Source: Clostridium felsineum DSM 794 (lineage in GTDB: Bacteria > Bacillota > Clostridia > Clostridiales > Clostridiaceae). From it: a stretch of 64,000 nucleotides of DNA. The stretch is from assembly GCF_002006355.2 (NCBI RefSeq), contig NZ_CP096980.1:1178001-1242000 (forward strand), in the 5' to 3' direction. Position 1 is the first letter of the stretch, and the number at the start of each line of letters is the position of its first letter. Position numbers and translations under genes: made by a program. Below the pieces are notes generated by a model. That model searched no databases and was not told the origin of the DNA. It was given only the letters and a program-made list of their open reading frames with translations. This document shows positions 20,318-30,030 of the stretch, piece by piece.

Positions 20318-22015
20318 TTGAAAGAGAGTACATATTATGTGGTTAAGATTGATATTGGTAGTAAGCAAAAGTACATATTCAGAAGCAATGTTCTAAAAGA
20401 AATAATAGGAGCATCAAAAATAATAAAATATGTTTCAGAAGAACTTGGTATAGATATATTGAAAAATATGGATTTATCATATGAGGAATTTAATATTAAG
20501 AATTTTAATAAAAAAAACATAGGACATAAATTGTTTGCAGCGGGTGGCAATTCTATGTACATATTTTCTGATGAGGATCAAGCTATAGAATTTAATAAAA
20601 GATTTAGCAAATATGTAATAGAAAAATTTGATGGGTTGGAATTACTTATAGTAATGAAGAAATTTGATTTATGTCATGAAAAAATAATTAATTTATATGA
20701 TGAGATAGAAAATGAATTAACTAAAAAGAAAGGGAAAAGACAAAATCAATTTAAGCGAATAGGCTATGGGCTAACAGAACTTTGTAAAAGTACAAGAAAA
20801 CCTGCAATTAAGGTTAAAAGATATGAAAGTGAGGAAGTTTATATTTCTAAAGAAGCAAATGATAAATTGAAATTCTATGCTGCTGTATATAATGATTGTA
20901 AATTAGATTATTATATTATAAATTCGGATAGTGATAAAAAGAATTTTATAAAAGAACATAATTTAAAGGATATGAGTAAATTCCCAGATGAGATTGAAGA
21001 TATAAGTTGGAACAAAGATAAAAAAGGTGGATATATTGGAGTAACTTGTATAGATGGAAATGGTATGGGTAAAAAAATTCAGAGTTTTAATGGGAGCTTT
21101 AAATATTTAGATAGAAATAATTATTTTGAAGAAAACATGAGGTATATAGAAGAATTTAATAAATTAACAAAAGATATAAGTAATCGATACATAAATGCAT
21201 TTGAAGAAATGGTTAATGAGCTAAAAGATAATTATAAATACTATTCAGAAAAAATAGGTGGACCCGAAAAAGAAACAATTCCTTTAAGACCAATAATTTT
21301 GGCTGGTGATGATATAACATTTATAAGTAACGGAAAACTATCAATAGATATAACCAAAAATTTTATAAAAAAAATATCCAATGAAGAAATTTTGTTCAAA
21401 GGAGATGGAAGTAAAGAAAAATTAACGGTTGGGGCTGGTGTAGCTATAGTAAAAGAAAAACATCCATTTTTTAGAGCTGTAAAAATTGCAGAAGAATTAG
21501 AAGAAAATTCAAAGAGAAAATTAAAGAAAATTAAAGAAAAAGTTGAAAAGTATGATGCATCAATAATTGACTGGCAAATTGAAAGAGGAAACATAATGGG
21601 TGAACTTTCAGAAATTAGAAAAGAAAAATCCATTGAAAGTAACAGAGATGAAATATTAGTAGGAAGACCATATATAATTGACGGAACAAATATTAATAAT
21701 ATAAAAATGGAGAATCAAAGTACCCAAGAAGATATAAAGAAGTTTATAGAAAATATCGTGAATTATAATTTTGATCATTTTGAAAATATATTGAAAATGA
21801 TTTGGTATAGAAGTGGTAAGAGCAATATAAAAGGAGCATTTAGAGCTATGAATTCAAGTGAGGAAGAGTTTAAATTGTTTGCATTAAAATACAATTTAAA
21901 TAAAATACTCAATGTAAATAATAAAGAAAAATCTAATGTATATATGAATAAGCAATTAATATATGATGCGGTAGATGTTATGGATTTATACACATATGTG
22001 AAAGGAGAAAATTAA
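20318..22015 (+). CDS. cas10: Cas10, HD-less, type III (III-D-like) large subunit
   Basis: Predicted polymerase/cyclase subunit of a type III effector. I take TTG 20318 (565 aa) because GAGGTGATG lies 8-9 nt upstream; the frame is open further up to GTG 20246 but without a good site. No HD nuclease domain precedes the palm, as the protein begins directly with a ferredoxin-like fold (VVKIDIGSKQKYIFRSN). The first palm has GGNS in place of catalytic residues. The second palm has IDGNGMGKK (about 241-249) and the GGDD-type loop as AGDD at residues 329-332, so both aspartates for cyclic oligoadenylate synthesis are kept. The Cys4 zinc motif of many Cas10 proteins is not evident. The next gene starts 1 nt after the stop. 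Confidence 0.88.
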   Translation: MKESTYYVVKIDIGSKQKYIFRSNVLKEIIGASKIIKYVSEELGIDILKNMDLSYEEFNIKNFNKKNIGHKLFAAGGNSMYIFSDEDQAIEFNKRFSKYVIEKFDGLELLIVMKKFDLCHEKIINLYDEIENELTKKKGKRQNQFKRIGYGLTELCKSTRKPAIKVKRYESEEVYISKEANDKLKFYAAVYNDCKLDYYIINSDSDKKNFIKEHNLKDMSKFPDEIEDISWNKDKKGGYIGVTCIDGNGMGKKIQSFNGSFKYLDRNNYFEENMRYIEEFNKLTKDISNRYINAFEEMVNELKDNYKYYSEKIGGPEKETIPLRPIILAGDDITFISNGKLSIDITKNFIKKISNEEILFKGDGSKEKLTVGAGVAIVKEKHPFFRAVKIAEELEENSKRKLKKIKEKVEKYDASIIDWQIERGNIMGELSEIRKEKSIESNRDEILVGRPYIIDGTNINNIKMENQSTQEDIKKFIENIVNYNFDHFENILKMIWYRSGKSNIKGAFRAMNSSEEEFKLFALKYNLNKILNVNNKEKSNVYMNKQLIYDAVDVMDLYTYVKGEN

Positions 22016-22016
22016 A

Positions 22017-24173
22017 ATGTTTAAATATCCAATCACTATAGAGTTATTATCAGAAACTATATTAGGAAATGGAGAAGCCAAAAATGGAGTTGTAAATACG
22101 GAAATTCTCTTAGATAGAAATGGATTCCCTTATTTCTTGGGAAAAACTTTCAAGGGCAATTTAAAGAATGTTGCTGAAGAAGTTTTAAAGCCTTCATATG
22201 AAAAGGATTTTGATAATATAGTTAAAAGTTTATTTGGTGATTATCAAAACGAGGGAGCTTTAAAGTTTACTAATTTTTATTTGGATAAGGATATTAAAGA
22301 AGTATTTTCTAATGATAAAAGCATTGTTATGCAATGTTTAACGGATATAAGGTATTCTATAAAAATTAATGGACAAGGTGTCGCAGAAGATAAATCATTA
22401 AGAGCAACAAGAGTATTAAAAAAGGGATTAGTTTTTGTAGGATTTATAGAGAGTGAAGAGAAACTAGAAAAAGAGAAGCTTAAATTTATTAAAAATGCAA
22501 TTCAGGGACTTAAGCATATAGGTATACATAAAAGTAGGGGAAAAGGAAATGTTAAAGTAAGTTTATTAGAATGTGAAAATGAGGGTAGTACAGAAGTGAA
22601 AAATATGCCTGAAAATGACTTTGATTATATATTTTATGAAATAAATTTAGACGAACCAGTTAAAATAGGGGATAGTCAGGCAAAGTATGATTATGAGGAA
22701 AGTAAACTTTATATAACTGGATCATCTGTTAGAGGGGCTGTAATTAGTAAGTATAATGAAAAAGACAAAGACTTTAATTCCATAATTAGGCAAGTTAGAT
22801 TTTATGATGTATATCCAATATTTAAAGATAATTTAAAAAAGTATTTTTCATTTCCTACTCCCAATATATTCAGAATAACTAAAGAAAGAGATAAATCAAG
22901 TTCAAGGGAGTATTTAGCAGAGGATTTTTCAATAATTTTCAATAATAATTTAAATGATAATAATGTACGTAAAATTAAAAAATTGAAAAAAGGAGCTTTT
23001 TCTTATTGTTCAGAAAATGTTTTATATCAATTTAATGTGAAAAAGGAGTTTAGATTTCATCATTCTAGAGAAAAAGATAAATCAAATATATTTAGGTATG
23101 AAGCTATTGGTAAAAATCAAGAATTTTATGGGATAATAGATGTTTCTAAAATAACGTTAGAAGAGAAAAAAGAGTTATATAAAAAAATATTAGAAAATAG
23201 GACTTTATATTTAGGTGGTTCTAGAACTGGTGGTTATGGAAAAGTTAAGATAACTAATTTAGAGTCGGTTAAAGATTTTAAGAAACTAGATGATAAATTA
23301 GGATATTTAAATAAAGATAAATCAGAGCAAAGTAATATGTATATTTATTTTTTATCAAATACAATATTGAGAGATGAAAATCAACAAATAAGTAGTTCTT
23401 TTGATAAAAATTATTTAAATAAAGAGTTGAATACAGATTTTGATGAATATGAATATGAAATTGAACCTACTATAATTACTGGTTTTAATTCAAAGTGGCA
23501 AAGTAATTTACCTCAAGTATATGGAGTAGAGGCTGGAAGTGTAATAAAACTAAAAAAAGTAGAAAATTTTGATTATGAAAGTATTAATAAATTTATAGAA
23601 AAACAGCATGGAGATAGAATATTAGATGGTTTTGGAAGGGTATTTGTAAATCCACAATTCTTGAAAGCAAAAAAAATTGTATATAAAGATATGATAAATA
23701 AAGATGATGAAGACTATTCTCAATCAGGTACAGTTACTAAAGATTATATTAATGATTTAAAAATGAGAATAAATGAAGAAAAGACAAAACTTAAAATTAA
23801 AAACTATATATCAAGAAATCAAGTTGAATTAACATTAGATAAGACTCAAGCTAATAACATTGTAGCGAAAATGGATTCTATATTAAAAACTGAAGGCAAT
23901 TATTTAGATGAACTTAAAAATTATATTAATGAAATAAAAGATACAACAGAAAATAATTCTAAAAATGAAATTAAGGAGAAAATATTAAATCAAAAGATTT
24001 TTGACAAATATGATTTTAATTATATTAGTAGAATGGAGTTGGCTAATATAAAGGAATTTATTAGATGTAATATTGATAAGAATATTAATTTTAATATAAG
24101 CAAAATATTTATTACCCTAATTAGAGAAGCTTTTTATTATTCAATAAAGCAGAAGAATGAAGGTGAAATATAG
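22017..24173 (+). CDS. Multi-domain RAMP protein (Cas7/Csm3-like plus Csx10/Cas5-like)
   Basis: 718 aa with three glycine-rich RAMP loops: HKSRGKGNVKV (about 170-180), YLGGSRTGGYGKVKI (about 398-412) and ILDGFGRVFVN (about 535-545). The N-terminal unit has the Csm3 pattern of a nucleotide-contact strand followed by a small helix (FLGKTFKGNLKNV). The position that holds the target-cleaving Asp in Csm3 (GGVDN) reads NGVVNT, so this domain is probably not a slicer. The middle and C-terminal parts resemble Csx10 of III-D, which caps the 5' handle. A natural fusion of backbone and cap subunits fits a III-D/E-like trend to fuse RAMPs. Translationally coupled to cas10. Confidence 0.75.
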   Translation: MFKYPITIELLSETILGNGEAKNGVVNTEILLDRNGFPYFLGKTFKGNLKNVAEEVLKPSYEKDFDNIVKSLFGDYQNEGALKFTNFYLDKDIKEVFSNDKSIVMQCLTDIRYSIKINGQGVAEDKSLRATRVLKKGLVFVGFIESEEKLEKEKLKFIKNAIQGLKHIGIHKSRGKGNVKVSLLECENEGSTEVKNMPENDFDYIFYEINLDEPVKIGDSQAKYDYEESKLYITGSSVRGAVISKYNEKDKDFNSIIRQVRFYDVYPIFKDNLKKYFSFPTPNIFRITKERDKSSSREYLAEDFSIIFNNNLNDNNVRKIKKLKKGAFSYCSENVLYQFNVKKEFRFHHSREKDKSNIFRYEAIGKNQEFYGIIDVSKITLEEKKELYKKILENRTLYLGGSRTGGYGKVKITNLESVKDFKKLDDKLGYLNKDKSEQSNMYIYFLSNTILRDENQQISSSFDKNYLNKELNTDFDEYEYEIEPTIITGFNSKWQSNLPQVYGVEAGSVIKLKKVENFDYESINKFIEKQHGDRILDGFGRVFVNPQFLKAKKIVYKDMINKDDEDYSQSGTVTKDYINDLKMRINEEKTKLKIKNYISRNQVELTLDKTQANNIVAKMDSILKTEGNYLDELKNYINEIKDTTENNSKNEIKEKILNQKIFDKYDFNYISRMELANIKEFIRCNIDKNINFNISKIFITLIREAFYYSIKQKNEGEI

Positions 24174-25483
24174 TGGATGTAAATAAAATAAAGCAATATT
24201 TAGTTAGTTTGAAAAATATATCACCATTTAGGATAGGTAATGGAACAGAAGGAAATGATCTGCTTTTAGTAGACAAGCATGCGCTAATTAATGGAACGTC
24301 TATAGCAGGTGCTTTCAGAAATTTTTTAGAGAATAGAAAAAATGATATATTCAGCAAAGTATTTAGCAATGATGGAGAAATATCTTGTGTGTATTTTTAC
24401 GACTCATATTCATTTGAAGAAATAAAGAATGAAGATTTAAGGTTAAGAGATCATGTGAAAATTGATTATAAAAGTTCAACTTCATTAGGAGGATGCTTGT
24501 TTAATAAGTATCACATATCTGAAGGAAAACATTTTGATATAGCATTTGAAATACGAGCTTTTGAAATGAAAGAGGAAATTTATGGTGAACTATGCACTCT
24601 TATAGAAGATTTTATTTATTTACTTTCAGAGGGAAAGATAACTTTAGGCTCTAATACAACTTTCGGGTTTGGGGAATTTGAAGCTGTTGATGATCTTTAT
24701 GAAAAAGAATTTGATTTATCAAAAAAAGAGGATTTAGAAGAATATCTTAGCTCAGAAAAAATAGAAAAGAAAAATTTAATAAAATCAAATAAAAGAGAAG
24801 TAGAATCTGAAGAAATAGAAATAAAGTTTAAGGGATATTGTGAAGATGGACTTATTGTTAGAGGAAAAGTAGAAAAAGAATTAGTACAAGGAAAAAGTGA
24901 TACCAAAAAAAGTGTACAAAACTCTTATTTTGAAGGTGGGTTTTATGTAATTCCTGCATCAACTATAAAAGGAGTTGTAAGAAGTTATATAAGCAAGATA
25001 TATAATACTCTAAAAAAAGAAGATTTAGGTGATCTAGAGGAGATATTTGGAGGCCAAAATAATGAAAATCAAGATAAAATAAAGGGAAAAGTTGTTTTTC
25101 ATGATGTAAAACTAAAAAAAGAAAATACTCAAGTTTATAATAGAATAAAAATCGATAGATTTACTGGTGGGGTGTCAGAAGGAGGGGTATTTTCTGAAAA
25201 ATTAGTAGTATCAAATAAGAATAATCCTATAGAAATTAAAATTACTTTAAAAGAAGAAGACAACAAAGCGTTAGCACTTATAATATTAGCATTAAGAGAT
25301 ATAGGATTTGGTTATGTATCCATAGGAAGTGGCGATGGTGTTGGTTATGGTCTTTTAAACGGAATAAGTATAGGTATAGATGGTAACAAATATAAGAAAT
25401 GTAAAGTACATTTTGAGAATAAAACAGAATTAGTTGGAGATCTAGATATATTTGAAGAGATTATTTCAAAGGAATTGGGGTGA
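24173..25483 (+). CDS. Tandem Csm3/Cas7-like RAMP protein
   Basis: 436 aa; two RAMP units. Unit 1 has FRIGNGTEGND, with Asp29 at the place of the Csm3 cleavage residue, then INGTSIAGAFRNF and the loop LGSNTTFGFGEFE (about 158-170). Unit 2 has VIPASTIKGVVRSY and the loop IGSGDGVGYGLL (about 385-396). A charged linker of about 40 residues joins them. It should contribute two backbone positions and possibly target-RNA cleavage to the type III complex. The GTG start overlaps the previous TAG by one base, with AAGGTG upstream. Confidence 0.78.
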   Translation: MDVNKIKQYLVSLKNISPFRIGNGTEGNDLLLVDKHALINGTSIAGAFRNFLENRKNDIFSKVFSNDGEISCVYFYDSYSFEEIKNEDLRLRDHVKIDYKSSTSLGGCLFNKYHISEGKHFDIAFEIRAFEMKEEIYGELCTLIEDFIYLLSEGKITLGSNTTFGFGEFEAVDDLYEKEFDLSKKEDLEEYLSSEKIEKKNLIKSNKREVESEEIEIKFKGYCEDGLIVRGKVEKELVQGKSDTKKSVQNSYFEGGFYVIPASTIKGVVRSYISKIYNTLKKEDLGDLEEIFGGQNNENQDKIKGKVVFHDVKLKKENTQVYNRIKIDRFTGGVSEGGVFSEKLVVSNKNNPIEIKITLKEEDNKALALIILALRDIGFGYVSIGSGDGVGYGLLNGISIGIDGNKYKKCKVHFENKTELVGDLDIFEEIISKELG

Positions 25484-25905
25484 TATTTGTGGAAAAATTA
25501 GAAATAAATAAATCAGAAGTTGAGAAAATATGTTTAGAAAATAATTTTAAATATGCATGGATAAATACATACAGCAATCTATATTTATCAAATGTTAAGG
25601 AAATAGATAACTTTTATTTTTTAGATGATTTAATTGAAGCTAAATTTTTCAATGAAATCAAAGAAGCATCAATAATTAAAAATGATGACGAAAAGTTTTC
25701 AGTTGTTATTTTTGATTCAGAAGGTAATAATGATTTTGTTGAAGAACAGCAAATTTTACAGAAACATAAAAGTCCATTTAAAAATGAAAATGACAAATTA
25801 GTTATAAGGCATTTTTTTAAGTATGATGATGACGGACAAGCATATGTTTATTATACGAAACTTTGTGATATAAAATGTGATATAAAAAAGGAAGGTGAAA
25901 AGTGA
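25480..25905 (+). CDS. Small type III-associated protein, Csx19-like
   Basis: About 141 aa (GTG 25480) or 138 aa (GTG 25489); both have a usable upstream site. No catalytic motif is visible. The N-terminal part contains FKYAWINTYSNLYL and the C-terminal part ends with RHFFKYDDDGQAYVYYTKL. Size, place between RAMP genes and the aromatic/acidic 'yDDDG' end remind me of Csx19 (TIGR03984), a III-D marker of unknown role. The family call is from memory and should be tested with an HMM. It overlaps both neighbours by a few bases, so it is translated with them. Confidence 0.55.
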   Translation: MIFVEKLEINKSEVEKICLENNFKYAWINTYSNLYLSNVKEIDNFYFLDDLIEAKFFNEIKEASIIKNDDEKFSVVIFDSEGNNDFVEEQQILQKHKSPFKNENDKLVIRHFFKYDDDGQAYVYYTKLCDIKCDIKKEGEK

Positions 25906-28085
25906 TGGAAAATTACGCATCAGCACCGTACAATTTTATTCCTTTTCCTAAAAGTGTTGTTTATAGACACTTTATAGAAGGATGTATAGAAAATGAGGAT
26001 AAAACAAAGTTAAAAGCCAAAGGCATTAATGAACTTGTTTATCATGATAAGTTTTATAGTAATCTTAAAACAGGGTATATTGATTATAAGATAACTACAG
26101 AATCGCCTATGTTCATTGGTGATGGTAAAGGAAACTTTTTTAAGGTTAACAATGAATGTACAATTCCAGGTTCTACAATGAGAGGAAGAGTACGAAGTAA
26201 TGCTGAAGTGCTTTCTTGTGCATATCCTGAATTTATAAATGATAAAAAAATGTGGTATAGAGCTCCGTTTTCCAATGGAAAAGATGTATTAAAAATATTA
26301 TATAATAATACCTTGTTTTCAAAACCAAAGAATCCGAAAATAACTGATAAAGTAAAGGCAGGATATTTAACTAATAAAAATGGAAAATATACGATAATAC
26401 CTGCTGTTGAAGATGAAAAGGGAAGAAGCTTTAGAGATATAAATGAAGGGGAATTAAGAAAAAGATTTAAGAAATCAGGAGTTAACGATAGATTAGTTAA
26501 TTATATGTATCGACTAGACAGAAGAAGTGATTTATGGGATGAAGTTTTGAACTTGAAATTTGAGAAGAAGAGATTAAAAACAGAGCTTAAGGAAAAAATA
26601 GAAAGTAAGGTAAAAGAAGAGATAACCAAAGAAGAAAAATGTTTAGAAAAAGCAATACAAAGTAAAATTGATAATATAGCTGATAATATAGCAAAGTTAC
26701 TTCAAAATAATGAAGTTAAAAAATATGAACCATATTATAGAACTATTGATTATGAAATAAACGTGAAAAATAATCAATTAAATATTAAATATATAAAAGA
26801 ATTTAACTACAATAAAAAATATGGTGTACTTATGAATTCGTCTAAGGTAAATGGTAGTAATAAACAAAATCATTATATAATATATAAACCAGATGAAGTT
26901 AAAAGAAAATTACCAATAAATCATAGCTTGAAAGTTAGCTTTGATACTAGTATAAAATATATAAAAAATGTTTCAAAAAAATTTCATTTGCCGGATAATA
27001 ATGAATGCATTCCTGTATTTTATGTACTAGATAAAAAAAATGAAGAAGTTCAATCATTTGGATTTACACCATATTTAAAGGTAGCTTATGGGGGATCTGT
27101 TTCAGATGGAGTAAAAGTTAATCAGGAATATAAGGGAAAATGTATAGATTATATTCAAGGTATATTTGGATTTGCAAATTTTAAAAGTACGAAAGGTGAA
27201 ATTTCTTATAAGGGAAGAGTGAAATTTACTAATGCAAAACTTAAACAAAATAAAGGGGAGATGGATAAGATATTTAAAAGTCTTATGAATCCTAAGATAA
27301 ATTCTTTTCAAATTTATTTAAAACAAGATAAAAATGATATAAGAAGTTTAAATACTTATGAGAAGGATTTTGAACTTAGAGGTGAAAAATTTTACTGGAT
27401 GCATGATAATGTAAATATAGTAGATGATTTTAAAACTCAATTAGAAAAAGTTAGAAGTGATAATAGTAGATATAATACACATAAAAGGGAACCACAAGAA
27501 TATCAATTTGCAAAATTAAAATCAATTAATTCAAAATCAGAATTTATAGGAAGAATATATTTTGAAAACTTGGATTATGATGAACTTGGTTTGTTGCTTA
27601 TGGCATTAAATCCCTATGATAAAGCTGTAGATAATATTGGACAAGGCAAACCTTATGGCTTTGGGAAAATAAAAGTAGATATAGTTGCAGTTAAAGAACT
27701 TAAAATGTCCAATAGATTTACAAAATTAAATTGTAGTGCTTGTGAAGAAGATATAGATATTGAAGGATGTAAGCAAGCTTTTGAAAATAACATGGAAAAA
27801 AATCTTGGGTGTGATTTAAAAGATACTGATATATATAAATATTTTTGTTTGAGTAAAAATGATAAGCAAATTCCGAAAGATAGTGAACTTAAATATATGG
27901 AGTTAGGAGATTTTAAGGAAAGAAAGGCTTTAAGACCAATAGAGGGTTATTTAAAGCAATATGAGGAAAGGGAAAAATTAGCAGAAATGCCGGCAGTTGA
28001 TTTAGAAGATGAAAGATTTAGAGAATATGTAGCAAGTAAATTTGAGTCAAATGATAGGATTAAGATTAGTAAAGGAAGAAAATAA
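25905..28085 (+). CDS. Large CRISPR-associated RAMP protein, TIGR03986-like
   Basis: 726 aa from ATG 25905, which overlaps the previous TGA; a GTG is one codon earlier. It opens with SAPYNFIPFP, as in the TIGR03986 RAMP family common in III-D loci. RAMP features are TIPGSTMRGRVRSN (about 86-99), YGGSVSDGVKVN (near 395) and a loop NIGQGKPYGFGKIKV (about 577-591). A lysine/glutamate-rich helical insertion lies near residues 210-270. The C-terminal end has a Cys cluster (NCSACEEDIDIEGC). It is probably a Csm5-like terminal subunit fused with a Cas7-like unit. Confidence 0.78.
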   Translation: MENYASAPYNFIPFPKSVVYRHFIEGCIENEDKTKLKAKGINELVYHDKFYSNLKTGYIDYKITTESPMFIGDGKGNFFKVNNECTIPGSTMRGRVRSNAEVLSCAYPEFINDKKMWYRAPFSNGKDVLKILYNNTLFSKPKNPKITDKVKAGYLTNKNGKYTIIPAVEDEKGRSFRDINEGELRKRFKKSGVNDRLVNYMYRLDRRSDLWDEVLNLKFEKKRLKTELKEKIESKVKEEITKEEKCLEKAIQSKIDNIADNIAKLLQNNEVKKYEPYYRTIDYEINVKNNQLNIKYIKEFNYNKKYGVLMNSSKVNGSNKQNHYIIYKPDEVKRKLPINHSLKVSFDTSIKYIKNVSKKFHLPDNNECIPVFYVLDKKNEEVQSFGFTPYLKVAYGGSVSDGVKVNQEYKGKCIDYIQGIFGFANFKSTKGEISYKGRVKFTNAKLKQNKGEMDKIFKSLMNPKINSFQIYLKQDKNDIRSLNTYEKDFELRGEKFYWMHDNVNIVDDFKTQLEKVRSDNSRYNTHKREPQEYQFAKLKSINSKSEFIGRIYFENLDYDELGLLLMALNPYDKAVDNIGQGKPYGFGKIKVDIVAVKELKMSNRFTKLNCSACEEDIDIEGCKQAFENNMEKNLGCDLKDTDIYKYFCLSKNDKQIPKDSELKYMELGDFKERKALRPIEGYLKQYEEREKLAEMPAVDLEDERFREYVASKFESNDRIKISKGRK

Positions 28086-28164
28086 AATTATACATTTTAT
28101 ATTGAATTTTAATGAGGATTATAAATATAAAAGAAAAATAAAAGGTAAAGGTGAGAATGCAAAT

Positions 28165-29052
28165 ATGGATAAGGAAGAAACATTAAAAAAACTTTACGAA
28201 AATTATAAGAATATTGAGAAATGTGTAGTTGATCAACTATTTTTAGATACTCCCAATCATCAATTAACAGCAGGAACTTATAGAGAAGAAGTGTGGAAAG
28301 ATTTATTTGAAAAAATTATCCCTAAAAAATTCTGTATAGATCAAGGAGTTTTTATTATTGATTCTAATGGTAATATATCAGATGAAGTAGATCTCGCAAT
28401 ATTTGATGAGCAATATACTCCATATATATTTAATTATGGCAAGATAAAATTCATACCTATAGAAGCAGTGGCTGTAGTGATACAATGTAAAAGTGTAGAA
28501 CTTAAGACTAAAGATTTAGGTGAGTGGATTAAAAGTATAGACAAGCTCACCACATCATTAAATTCTATTGTAAGGGTTATGCCTGGATTAGTTGATAATA
28601 ATATAGAAAATGAAAAAAACACTAAATCACAAACATCAACTAGACCTATAAGAATATTATGTTGTATTGGTAGAAATGGAGAAATAAAAGAAGCAGCTAT
28701 TAATATGTTTGACATTTGTCTTTGTGTAAATAAGGATAAAAATTCTTTGAAAAAAGTAATTAAAAATGAAAGTGATACATATTATCAATGGTATGAATCA
28801 TTAAATCATTATAAGGTAGAGCGTTTTGGAAATAACATGCAGTTATATCAAGATAAGAAAAATACAAAAGGAAAAGATATAAAAACGAGTCTTTTGTCGA
28901 TTAAAATTGTAGATAATAATGAAAATGAAAATGTAATACTTTCTTTAATATTTCAACTAAATCAACTTTTAATGCTTATAAATAATCCGATGTTATTTCC
29001 ACATGAATCTTATGCTACATTGTTTAATAATATTGGTAAAAAGTTTGATTAG
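28165..29052 (+). CDS. DUF6602-type PD-(D/E)XK nuclease
   Basis: 295 aa. ATG 28165 is chosen because AAAGGTGAG lies 9 nt upstream; the open frame continues upstream into the previous gene without a site. The pattern GTYREEVWKDLFEKIIP, then SDEVDLAIFD (Asp76), then IEAVAVVIQCKS (Glu100, Gln107, Lys109) is the PD-(D/E)XK core as seen in DUF6602 proteins. The usual Glu of ExK is replaced by Gln. No CARF domain is visible. It lies 79 nt after the last RAMP gene and 41 nt before cas6, on the same strand, so it is probably co-expressed with the type III genes. A defence role is inferred from context only. Confidence 0.75.
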   Translation: MDKEETLKKLYENYKNIEKCVVDQLFLDTPNHQLTAGTYREEVWKDLFEKIIPKKFCIDQGVFIIDSNGNISDEVDLAIFDEQYTPYIFNYGKIKFIPIEAVAVVIQCKSVELKTKDLGEWIKSIDKLTTSLNSIVRVMPGLVDNNIENEKNTKSQTSTRPIRILCCIGRNGEIKEAAINMFDICLCVNKDKNSLKKVIKNESDTYYQWYESLNHYKVERFGNNMQLYQDKKNTKGKDIKTSLLSIKIVDNNENENVILSLIFQLNQLLMLINNPMLFPHESYATLFNNIGKKFD

Positions 29053-29093
29053 CAAAAAAGTTTTATAAAGTATATTTAGAAAGTTGGCGGAAA

Positions 29094-29840
29094 ATGAGAC
29101 TAACAATAAATTTTGAATTTGAAAAACCTCTAAGATTACCACAACAGTACAATCATATTGTTCAAGCGGTTATTTTAAACTGGTTAAGTGATGAAAATTA
29201 TCAAAAATTTATACATGATTTTGGATATAAAGTTGGAAATAGAACATATAAACTCTATACTTTTTCAAGACTTCAAGGTAAGTTTTTAATAGATAGAAAT
29301 GAAAAAACAATAACATATGAAGATAGAGTAAAACTTGAAGTTGCAGCTCAGGATGATAAATTTCTTTCATATTTAGCTAATGGTATAATTATGAGTGATG
29401 AGGTAAGGCTTGGTAATAATATAGTTCACGTAAAGGATATAAAATGTGAAAAAAATGTTCTTGAATCTGGTGCTAAAGTCTATACAAAATCGCCTATTGT
29501 AATATATAGTACCTTTGAAAATGAAGATAAAAAGAAAACTTATTATTATAGCCCATTTGAAAATGAATTTTCAGAGCTTGTAAGAAGAAATTTGATAAAA
29601 AAATATGAAGCTGCTTTTGGCAAGATGCCATTGGATGATAGTTTTGAAATAAAGGCTGTAAAAAATTGTAAATTAAGAGAAAAGGTAATTGTCTATAAAA
29701 GTACAGTCATAAAGGGTTGGAATGGTGAGTTTATTTTAAATGGTTCTAAAGAACTTATAAATGTTGGATATAATTCTGGTTTTGGATCTAAAAATGCTCA
29801 AGGATTTGGATGTATAGAGAAATGTATTGGGCGTGACTAA
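29094..29840 (+). CDS. cas6: Cas6 pre-crRNA endoribonuclease
   Basis: 248 aa, usual Cas6 length. The N-terminal ferredoxin-like strand (MRLTINFEF) is followed by PQQYNHIVQAVI with His21, a likely catalytic residue, and the C-terminus carries the glycine-rich RAMP loop (GYNSGFGSKNAQGFGCIE, about 227-244). It should cut each repeat 8 nt before its 3' end, leaving an ATTGAAAC tag. It is the only cas6 seen, so it probably serves both effector types. The Shine-Dalgarno (GGCGG) is weak. A CRISPR leader follows immediately after the stop. Confidence 0.92.
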   Translation: MRLTINFEFEKPLRLPQQYNHIVQAVILNWLSDENYQKFIHDFGYKVGNRTYKLYTFSRLQGKFLIDRNEKTITYEDRVKLEVAAQDDKFLSYLANGIIMSDEVRLGNNIVHVKDIKCEKNVLESGAKVYTKSPIVIYSTFENEDKKKTYYYSPFENEFSELVRRNLIKKYEAAFGKMPLDDSFEIKAVKNCKLREKVIVYKSTVIKGWNGEFILNGSKELINVGYNSGFGSKNAQGFGCIEKCIGRD

Positions 29841-29874
29841 TATTAAAAAATGTGACATTACTAATGTTATTTAA

Positions 29875-30030
29875 TTTATCGTCGACCCTGAGTAGTGTAA
29901 AAACACCGGGGGGTCGACGATTTTTTAGTTTGTAGTGAAATAGCGGGTTTGGATTGATTTTACATTAATTCTGAAGAAAATTTGTAAAAGTTGATTTTTT
30001 GAAGAAGCTGATGTATGCTATACTTGATGG
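29875..30030 (+). promoter_or_regulatory. CRISPR leader L1
   Basis: Starts with the intrinsic terminator (TCGTCGACCC / GGGTCGACGA, then T6, 29879-29927) that also ends the cas6 transcript. It ends with an extended -10 TGCTATACT (30016-30024), 6 nt before the first repeat. This is the best -10 of all the leaders. Confidence 0.9.
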
